The position numbers and the translations under genes are program-made. A DNA stretch of 8,000 nt from contig CAYTLQ010000063.1 of assembly GCA_964438715.1 (NCBI GenBank), positions 1 to 8,000 of the forward strand, written 5' to 3'. Shown here piece by piece: positions 1-5,906 of this stretch (position 1 is its first letter; the number at the start of each line of letters is the position of its first letter). Origin of the DNA: CAYTLQ01 sp964438715. GTDB lineage: Bacteria; Bacteroidota; Ignavibacteria; Ignavibacteriales; Ignavibacteriaceae. The notes beneath the pieces are model-generated. The model did not search any database. It was not told the origin of the DNA and saw nothing but the letters and a program-made list of their open reading frames with translations.

Positions 1-15
1 GATGTGTATAAGAGA
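1..15. other. Residual Nextera transposon-end (mosaic end) adapter sequence
   Basis: The first 15 bases, GATGTGTATAAGAGA, are identical to bases 2-16 of the standard 19-base Tn5/Nextera mosaic end (AGATGTGTATAAGAGACAG). The next bases, AAAACAG, differ from the adapter end by four extra A residues. The match sits exactly at the edge of the window and inside an otherwise intact coding frame. The simplest reading is an untrimmed adapter at a contig end rather than genomic DNA. The final few residues of the kinase fragment encoded here should therefore not be trusted. Confidence 0.85.
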
Positions 16-428
16 AAAACAGATTCAGTTGTAATAAAAGTCATCCTCAATTTCTTATTATACTTGATGAGCAGACTCAGATTTGCTAACTGATGATCCA
101 TTCTCCCTCCGGCAATTCCAACAAAAAAGGCAGATGTAAATCTATTTTTTATTAGATATTTTATTGCTTTCTCCAAATCTGTATCGTCCTGCCCTTCCTG
201 CCGAAGTATTACAGAGTTAGCAGAATATTTTTGTAACAACTGTTTTGGAGCTGAGTCAAGATCACCTATTATTATATCAGGCTGAAGTGATAGTTTTTCA
301 CAATTTTTTAATCCTCCATCTGCGGCAACAATTGTAAATTTCTCCTTCCTGAGAAGATATTCAATAATTTTTTTCTTAGGTTTTTCCCCATTCGCAACAA
401 CCAATGCAGTTTTTGTTTTCTGTGCCAT
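1..428 (-). CDS. thiN: Thiamine pyrophosphokinase, partial (C-terminus missing at contig end)
   Basis: This enzyme transfers pyrophosphate from ATP to thiamine to make TPP in the cytoplasm. The frame starts at the ATG complementary to 426-428 and stays open to the window edge, giving about 142 residues. Family members usually have about 200-220, so roughly the last third is missing. The family motifs are visible in order: ADGG (residues 36-39), GDLDS (55-59), DDTDLEKA (81-88) and GGRMDHQLAN (107-116). These form the N-terminal catalytic domain with its acidic metal and phosphate-binding residues. The start codon lies four bases after the TGA of the upstream receptor gene (TGA-AAAA-ATG), and no strong separate Shine-Dalgarno is visible. 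Translational coupling and control by the upstream TPP riboswitch are therefore likely. The last four or five codons overlap adapter sequence and are probably artificial. The family call is secure; the symbol follows bacterial ThiN usage, and the Bacteroides equivalent is called Tnr3. Confidence 0.93.
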   Translation of the reverse strand, partial: MAQKTKTALVVANGEKPKKKIIEYLLRKEKFTIVAADGGLKNCEKLSLQPDIIIGDLDSAPKQLLQKYSANSVILRQEGQDDTDLEKAIKYLIKNRFTSAFFVGIAGGRMDHQLANLSLLIKYNKKLRMTFITTESVFLLYT

Positions 429-432
429 TTTT

Positions 433-2934
433 TCAAAATCCAATTCTTAGTCCTGCAAGGAAAGATCTTTCTGCGGCAGGGAAATACTCTTTACCTATTG
501 CATACGCTGAATACAATGAATTAAAAATATTGTTGATCTGGAAAAATGCTTCAAGACTTAACCCAATATTATCAGCAGGATAACGGAAATTTATCATTGA
601 GTTAAAAACTAAATATGCGTCGTTAACATTATCGGAATAATCAAGAAAACCCGGGTATGAGAGTAAATATGATTTTAGTTTTTCACCGTAATTATCTGAA
701 TACATATCACCGACATAGTTTGCACTAAGAATCAGATCAGCATACTGACTGATGTACCGAAATGCCCAGGATGCAGTAATTGAGGGAGCTCCGCTTATCG
801 CATTTCCACTTATATCAATTGCTTGTGTCAAAGTATTCCCGATATTGAGAGGATCAGGATAAGTAATGAATGTTTTACCGGAAGTTATTTTGTTCAAACT
901 ATAGGTAACATTAAAATTTGTTTCCATAACATTTGATAATTTTAATACTGCTGAGGTCTCAATACCGGTATGAAGAGAAGCATCCACATTACCTGTTACC
1001 GGGACTCCAAATCTGTCCAATTGTCCTTGTTTCACAATTTCATCGCGAAATAGCATATAGTAAGCATTAATACTGAGATCGAGATTCTTAGGTTTTAGCA
1101 GGTATCCAAGCTCAATTCCAAGCATCTTCTCCGGTTTAACAAGCGGCTCGGAGTAATTATAAGTTCCATCAAGGTTCACTTTAAATTGTGGTTCCGTCCC
1201 ATAACTGGACTCCGCCGCATCATAATAATTCTTTAAGCGTGGTTCTTTACTTACGAATGCAACACTAAAATAGGCAGATTGTTCTTTATTTATCTCCCAA
1301 TTTATACCGGCGCGCGGATTGACAAATGTATGGTTTACAGTAAAACTATTACCGACATATCTTTCATTTTTCAGAATATATTTCAGATACATAATCTGCA
1401 TTTCTAATTGCAATGAAAGCTTATTCGTTATCTTTCGTTTGTCGTTTATAAATCCCCCGAAAATGTTCTTTCCACCTTCATAATAATAATAACGGTACTC
1501 CGGACTAACTCCTGCCGGAAGAATTTCCGCATATTGAACAGAACCCCAATGTACAGAGCGGTGCATTCTTAATTCAGCCCCTGCAATTAATTCACCGCCT
1601 CCATAGTTATATTGTATTCTCGGTATCCAACCAAATTGCTTATTTTCTACCATAGCACGAATAAGGGTTGTACCTGCGTACAGGGTATCCGGGTCACCAT
1701 TAATATTGAAGCCATTTTCGGGTGTTAACCGGAAATATGAATAATTAGCCCATGAACCATCATAATCAAAAAAGCCGTTCCCTAGTATTAAAAACATAGT
1801 AGAATTAAGTTTCAGGTTATTATTTACCTTAACTTCATTAAGTAATTCAAAGTGAGGTTGAGAAAAATTCTCTTTCTCTTCAGGACGACGAACTGTCGCG
1901 TATGTTATTTTTTGACCGTCTGATTCCCAATAGGAATAATTTTTTCTTCTTAGGTTCTTATCCTTTACAGCGAACTTCGGTACTCCTGTGTATGTCAAAC
2001 CATCCTCAATAGGCCCACCAAAAATATTGACTTGAGTGGTAATATTGTCATCAAAACGAATACCGGACAAGTAGAACGATGAAAGTTTAGCCCATCCTAA
2101 ATCTTTATACCCTGTGCTTAATATCTGCGATAATTTTGCAGTGAAAGAATATTGACTCCCGACAACACCACTTTGAAGTGAGAGAGAATATTTTCGGGTA
2201 TTGTTATTTCCTACTGCTGTTTGCAAGCTAATTCGTGGCTTTGAAGAAAATCCCGATGTAACAATATTGATTGCGCCGCCAATAGCCGGATAGCCATAAA
2301 TACCCCCTCCTGTCCCCCTTTGCACTTGTATCAACTCTGTGGTTGCCAGCAAATCTGAGAAGTCGATCCAGTAAACTCCATGGTCTTCAGGATCATTTTG
2401 GGGAATACCATTAATCAGAATTGAAATCCTTCGCTGATCAAATCCCCGAATGCTGAGATAATTATATCCAATACCGTTTCCATCCTCCGAGTATGAAATT
2501 ACTGAGGGAAGCGAACTAAGAAATTGTGGTATATCCTGAAGAGTATATTCTCTCTTAATTTCATTTTCATTTACTATCGTAAATGTTGTAACCTGTTCGG
2601 TCTTCTCACTTCTTGTACCGGTTATAAGAATAGTTTGAGATGGTAAAGAAGTTTTCTCCAGTGAAATTAAAATTTTTGAAACACCTCCCGAATGGATCGG
2701 AATCACTTTTGTAATATATCCAACAAATGAAACAGAGAGAGAATCACCCGGCAAAACAGAAATAGAAAACTTACCGCCTTGAGAACTTATTGTTCCACCC
2801 CCTGATGAAACAGTTGTAGTTGCCCCATCAAGTTTTTCGTTCGTTGCCGCATCAGTTACAATACCTGTAATTTGAAACTGCTGAGCAAAATGAATTTGAA
2901 AGAAAACAATAATAAATAAAATTATTTTTACCAT
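433..2934 (-). CDS. TonB-dependent outer-membrane receptor, TPP-riboswitch controlled, probable thiamine transporter (OMPthi-like)
   Basis: This is a TonB-dependent outer-membrane receptor of 833 residues. I place the start at the ATG complementary to 2932-2934. It has an AGGAGG site five bases upstream and begins a normal signal peptide (basic MVK, then a hydrophobic stretch to about residue 16, cleavage near HFA-QQ). The longer open frame begins at a GTG inside the riboswitch and is not credible. Domains: a carboxypeptidase-regulatory-like beta-sandwich at about 21-95, typical of Bacteroidota-type receptors; a plug at about 112-226 containing LSIRGFDQRR, INGIPQNDPE and the IGGAINIVT end motif; then a 22-strand-type beta-barrel ending in a terminal Phe (LRIGF). 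Substrate is inferred from context: a TPP riboswitch lies in its leader and a thiamine pyrophosphokinase follows four bases downstream, as in the described Bacteroidetes OMPthi clusters. Thiamine, or a phosphorylated or precursor form, is the likely ligand. Sequence alone does not prove which. Confidence 0.9.
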   Translation of the reverse strand: MVKIILFIIVFFQIHFAQQFQITGIVTDAATNEKLDGATTTVSSGGGTISSQGGKFSISVLPGDSLSVSFVGYITKVIPIHSGGVSKILISLEKTSLPSQTILITGTRSEKTEQVTTFTIVNENEIKREYTLQDIPQFLSSLPSVISYSEDGNGIGYNYLSIRGFDQRRISILINGIPQNDPEDHGVYWIDFSDLLATTELIQVQRGTGGGIYGYPAIGGAINIVTSGFSSKPRISLQTAVGNNNTRKYSLSLQSGVVGSQYSFTAKLSQILSTGYKDLGWAKLSSFYLSGIRFDDNITTQVNIFGGPIEDGLTYTGVPKFAVKDKNLRRKNYSYWESDGQKITYATVRRPEEKENFSQPHFELLNEVKVNNNLKLNSTMFLILGNGFFDYDGSWANYSYFRLTPENGFNINGDPDTLYAGTTLIRAMVENKQFGWIPRIQYNYGGGELIAGAELRMHRSVHWGSVQYAEILPAGVSPEYRYYYYEGGKNIFGGFINDKRKITNKLSLQLEMQIMYLKYILKNERYVGNSFTVNHTFVNPRAGINWEINKEQSAYFSVAFVSKEPRLKNYYDAAESSYGTEPQFKVNLDGTYNYSEPLVKPEKMLGIELGYLLKPKNLDLSINAYYMLFRDEIVKQGQLDRFGVPVTGNVDASLHTGIETSAVLKLSNVMETNFNVTYSLNKITSGKTFITYPDPLNIGNTLTQAIDISGNAISGAPSITASWAFRYISQYADLILSANYVGDMYSDNYGEKLKSYLLSYPGFLDYSDNVNDAYLVFNSMINFRYPADNIGLSLEAFFQINNIFNSLYSAYAIGKEYFPAAERSFLAGLRIGF

Positions 2935-2937
2935 AAG

Positions 2938-2947
2938 TTCCTCCTTT
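2938..2947 (-). promoter_or_regulatory. Ribosome binding site fixing the receptor start
   Basis: On the minus strand AAAGGAGGAA is followed by CTT and then ATG. The AGGAGG core (complement of 2940-2945) is five bases from the start codon, an ideal distance. It lies just after the U-rich tail of the leader terminator. It decides the receptor start in favour of position 2934 over the upstream in-frame GTG at 3063. Confidence 0.85.
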
Positions 2948-2978
2948 AAAATAAAAAAGCACCGGAAACGGGACTTTT
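2948..2978 (-). terminator. Probable riboswitch-controlled intrinsic terminator
   Basis: Read on the minus strand, bases 2978-2973 (AAAAGU) can pair with 2960-2955 (GCUUUU). A single C/U mismatch and a second short stem, CCG (2971-2969) with CGG (2964-2962), close a UUUC loop. The 3' arm runs into a U-rich tract (UUUUUU-A-UUUU). The stem is only moderately stable, but its position between a TPP aptamer and the receptor's ribosome binding site, together with the U tract, fits a transcription attenuator. Its upper stem overlaps an eight-base segment able to pair with the 3' side of the aptamer, so the two structures exclude each other. Confidence 0.6.
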
Positions 2979-3005
2979 GTTGGAAAAAACCATAGCAAAG
3001 ATTCA

Positions 3006-3089
3006 ACCGTTTCCCTACGCCGGCACTACCCGGATCAGGTGCTAAGGGTTTTATCTCAGTCACGCAAACTTCGCAACACCCCTAACGGT
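3006..3089 (-). ncRNA. TPP riboswitch (THI element) in the leader of the receptor-kinase operon
   Basis: The minus strand carries the conserved THI-box sequence blocks in order: AGGGGTG at the 5' side, ACTGAGA (complement of 3054-3060), ACCCTTAGCACCTGATCC, the CCTGATCCGG core (complement of 3030-3039), GTAGTGCCGGCG, then GTAGGGAAACGG. The outer stem P1 forms from ACCGTT (3089-3084) and AACGGT (3011-3006), six perfect pairs. The P3 region between the 5' block and CTGAGA is short. The aptamer binds TPP, and in bacteria binding usually turns expression off. It begins 29 bases after the stop of the transglycosylase gene and ends 71 bases before the receptor ATG. The assignment rests on direct recognition of the consensus and is very secure. 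Confidence 0.97.
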
Positions 3090-3118
3090 GTAAAATCAAT
3101 ATGTTCGTTAAAAGTTTT

Positions 3119-5761
3119 TTATCTGATAACCAGTTTCTGCCCCGGCTTAATTTTACTGTCTATCAGATTATTGTTCTGAGTTATAGTTTCAACACTCACC
3201 TTATACTTTTTCGCAATGGTATAGAGATTTTCACCTCGCTTCACTTTATGTATCAAACTCTTCGAAGCTTTATCCTCTTTAACAGAAGATTTAACAGTGG
3301 TTGATTTTTCCTTTACTGATTTTTTATCGCTTTTCGTCTCTGATTCTCCGCTATCAGAATAAATTTTTAATTTCTGACCAGCGAATATCTTATTTTTAGA
3401 AATATTATTCCATTTACGAATATTAGTACTGCTAACATTAAACTTCTCAGCAATTTCTCCAATAGTTTCACCCTTTTTAACAACATAAAGGTTCAATGTT
3501 GCAGGATTTTTTGTAGTATTATCGCCAAAAGATTTTTCATCTTCCGATGGATATATCTTTAAAGACTTCCCTGCCTTAATTTTATTATCAGCAAGATTAT
3601 TCCATTTTCTAATTTGACTGATTTTAACATTATATTTTTCGGCAATTTCGCTAATTGTCTCACCGGGACGAACCTTATGTTTGAACGGTTTATTACTGGA
3701 GGGCTTTTTAGATATTACCTCATTTGAAGCAATATCTTTTGATTTATCTGAATAGATTTTTAATTTCTGATTCCTCAGTATTTTTTTCCCGCTCAGGTTA
3801 TTCCAATTTTTCAATTCATCAATGCTTACATTATATTTAATAGCAATAGATGAAAGTGTTTCACCCTTTTTTACTGTATGATAAACAAGTGACTTCGAGG
3901 TGAGTGATTTATTGTTTAATGCGCTTTTCTTTTCTGAAGATGATAATTTATCATAGCTGGCGTATAGGTCCTTTTTATCCTCAGGAACATATACATTTAG
4001 CACCTGACCAATTTTTATCCCTTCTGTGTAAGGAATATTATTCCAGTTGCGTAAATCGGAAGCACGCACATCAAACAACTCAGCTATTCCGTTAATAGTT
4101 TCTTTGTTTTTTACTGTGTACTGAACTAAAACCTTCCCGGAAGGTATTACTTTAATTTCTTCTGAAGGCTCTTCAGATGCATTAGATGAGACCTCATCTT
4201 CTTCATCACCTATTCCGCTGTTTTCTACTCCATTTTCATCGGCAAGAGAAGCATAAGGTGATACATATTCTGTGCTCTCCTTCTTTTCTTCAGCAGTTAT
4301 TTCGTTTGAGTTCACTGCAAACTGTGACTGCTGATAAGTTACCTTAAACGGTATTCTGAGTTTCGCTCCTCTTTTAAGTTTCGTCCTTACAGAAATATTA
4401 TTTGCATCAGCCAATTCATGAACAGAAACATCATATTTTTTTGCAATAGTCTTTAAAGATTCCCCTTTCTTTACAGTGTGAAAAGCGAAATTTCTTTTAG
4501 CGCTTTCAGGAACATTCAGAATGGCAGAGGCAAATTGTTGAGCTGTACCCTTTGGCAGTTTTAAGTCATAACCACCGGGGAAATTAGCTGGAGAACACGA
4601 CTGTGTTAATTCAGGATTCAGTTCAATAAGTGTCTCCGGACTTACACCTGCACAACTTGCTAGATAACCAATATCTATCGCCTCATAAACTTTTGCAGTC
4701 TCAAATTCCAGGGGATTGTAATATTGGATATTGGTAAAACCATATTTTTCTAAATCCATTCCAATCAGGCACACAGCAATAAATTGTGGTACATAGCCTC
4801 TTGTTTCACGGGGTAAATACCGCAACATAGAAAAGTAATCACGGGTACCGGAACGACGGATTGCTCTTGTTATACGGCCCTCACCAGCGTTGTACGAAGC
4901 TAAGGCAAGATACCAGTCGCCAAGTGAATTATAAAGATCTCGAAGATGGCGGGCTGCTGCTCTGGTAGATTTAATCGGATCACGCCGTTCATCGAAATAA
5001 AAATCATTTTTAAGTCCATACATTTTCCCTGTTCCACGCACAAACTGCCATAATCCTACTGCACCAGCCCATGATCTGGCAGTGGGATTTAAGCCACTCT
5101 CCACCATACTTAAATAAACTAACTGCTCAGGGATTCCCTCTTCTCTGAAAGTCTGTCGCATCATTGGGAAATACCTGCCGGAACGGGCTAACCAGGTTGA
5201 CATATATTTTCGTCCACGACCGGTAAAATACTCAACCCACTTTTCAACAATAGAATTTACTTCGAGAGGAATCTCGGCGGGTATGACTTCTTTTTTTACT
5301 ATCTGAACTGTGTCAATAGTGTTTTCCTGAGCAGGAGGTTCAGTCAATTCTGCAATTGATTTACCTGCCCATTCTTCAAAAGCTGCAAAACTCACTCCGT
5401 CAGGGAGCTCTTTCAGTCCGTCAATAAACTTTTTATAATCCTCAATGATTGAACCTGAAAGTTCAGCATAAGCCTCATTTTCTTCAATACCGGGATAATA
5501 ACTAAGATTATTAATTATGCGTAAAGCATTTTCATAATTCTCAACGCATTCTGTAGTGCTGTTAGCTTCTTGTTTTTGTAGAGCTAAAACATATGATTGG
5601 CGGGCTTGTTCGAGTAATTCAGTTACAATTTCTGTTTTTGTGACAGTCTGGACGGTATCCTGAACTTTCACTTCTGTAGTTACTTCTTTATTTGACCCGC
5701 ATGCTGAAAGCAACAGAGCAAGTAAAGAAGCCACTGGCAGCAGAATCGTTCTTCTCACCAT
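3119..5761 (-). CDS. mltD: Membrane-bound lytic murein transglycosylase, MltD-like lipoprotein with six LysM domains
   Basis: This enzyme cleaves peptidoglycan glycan strands non-hydrolytically, leaving 1,6-anhydro-MurNAc ends. It probably acts from the periplasmic face of a membrane. The 880-residue protein starts with a lipoprotein signal (MVRR, hydrophobic stretch, lipobox LLSA-C with Cys21), so it should be lipid-anchored. A helical, possibly TPR-like segment spans about 45-135. The SLT (family 1 transglycosylase) domain covers about 190-325, with the catalytic Glu221 in SMVESGLNP, then AVGLWQF (234-240) and ASYNAGEGRI (288-297). Residues 362-405 look like the linker seen in MltD relatives. 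LysM domains lie at about 427-470, 547-591, 627-670, 694-737, 758-801 and 837-879, separated by Ser/Lys-rich linkers; an acidic linker spans 485-540. Escherichia coli MltD has two LysM copies, so this is an expanded version. The ATG has AAAGGAA upstream and a promoter about 28-56 bases away. It is probably transcribed alone or read through into the thiamine locus. Confidence 0.95.
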   Translation of the reverse strand: MVRRTILLPVASLLALLLSACGSNKEVTTEVKVQDTVQTVTKTEIVTELLEQARQSYVLALQKQEANSTTECVENYENALRIINNLSYYPGIEENEAYAELSGSIIEDYKKFIDGLKELPDGVSFAAFEEWAGKSIAELTEPPAQENTIDTVQIVKKEVIPAEIPLEVNSIVEKWVEYFTGRGRKYMSTWLARSGRYFPMMRQTFREEGIPEQLVYLSMVESGLNPTARSWAGAVGLWQFVRGTGKMYGLKNDFYFDERRDPIKSTRAAARHLRDLYNSLGDWYLALASYNAGEGRITRAIRRSGTRDYFSMLRYLPRETRGYVPQFIAVCLIGMDLEKYGFTNIQYYNPLEFETAKVYEAIDIGYLASCAGVSPETLIELNPELTQSCSPANFPGGYDLKLPKGTAQQFASAILNVPESAKRNFAFHTVKKGESLKTIAKKYDVSVHELADANNISVRTKLKRGAKLRIPFKVTYQQSQFAVNSNEITAEEKKESTEYVSPYASLADENGVENSGIGDEEDEVSSNASEEPSEEIKVIPSGKVLVQYTVKNKETINGIAELFDVRASDLRNWNNIPYTEGIKIGQVLNVYVPEDKKDLYASYDKLSSSEKKSALNNKSLTSKSLVYHTVKKGETLSSIAIKYNVSIDELKNWNNLSGKKILRNQKLKIYSDKSKDIASNEVISKKPSSNKPFKHKVRPGETISEIAEKYNVKISQIRKWNNLADNKIKAGKSLKIYPSEDEKSFGDNTTKNPATLNLYVVKKGETIGEIAEKFNVSSTNIRKWNNISKNKIFAGQKLKIYSDSGESETKSDKKSVKEKSTTVKSSVKEDKASKSLIHKVKRGENLYTIAKKYKVSVETITQNNNLIDSKIKPGQKLVIR
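3125..4483 (-). repeat. Six intragenic LysM-coding repeats
   Basis: Each unit encodes about 44 residues with the pattern V-K-K/P-G-E-x-[LI]-x-x-I-A-x-K-[YF]-x-V and ends in a short hydrophobic strand (LKIY or similar). Approximate positions on the minus strand are 4483-4352, 4123-3989, 3883-3752, 3682-3551, 3490-3359 and 3253-3125. Units 2-5 share a W-N-N motif (RNWNN, KNWNN, RKWNN, RKWNN), while the first has DANN and the last has QNNN. Units 4 and 5 are the most alike. This suggests growth by duplication of a WNN-type unit between two older outer copies. LysM domains bind the N-acetylglucosamine part of peptidoglycan. Confidence 0.88.
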
Positions 5762-5788
5762 TGGGTTCCTTTCATTAATAGATTTTGC

Positions 5789-5817
5789 AATATACGCAAT
5801 AATATATGTTTTATCAA
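5789..5817 (-). promoter_or_regulatory. Sigma70-like promoter for the transglycosylase gene
   Basis: On the minus strand TTGATA (complement of 5812-5817) and TATATT (complement of 5789-5794) are separated by exactly 17 bases. Transcription would start near 5782, giving a leader of about 20 bases before the ATG at 5761. Five of six bases in each box match the housekeeping consensus. The 145-base gap between the carboxyltransferase stop and this gene otherwise holds only AT-rich sequence, with no convincing terminator for the upstream gene. The match is good, but AT-rich DNA yields such matches by chance. Confidence 0.6.
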
Positions 5818-5906
5818 GTAATATCTCAGCAATATTGAATTAAATGTGAATATTACAATGACTTATACTCCATTTACCCCCAATTGTTTCATAATTTATT
5901 CACTCT

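Noticed and set aside
3098..3126. CATATT as a possible -10 box for the thiamine operon
   Set aside because: No acceptable -35 box (TCAGAT at the right distance) and no Bacteroidetes-type TAnnTTTG motif accompanies it, so a promoter here is not supported.
3101..3304. Plus-strand open frame of 67 codons
   Set aside because: It lies opposite the last LysM domain of the transglycosylase, resembles no known protein and has no ribosome binding site. It is a shadow of the real gene.
3904..4095. Plus-strand open frame of 63 codons
   Set aside because: It is antisense to the region around LysM 2 and its linker, with low-complexity composition and no family motif.
5818..5856. Seven-base inverted repeat GTAATAT/ATATTAC upstream of the -35 box, considered as an operator or terminator
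   Set aside because: It is entirely AT-rich with a 25-base spacer and no GC stem or U tract. Such repeats are expected by chance in this base composition.
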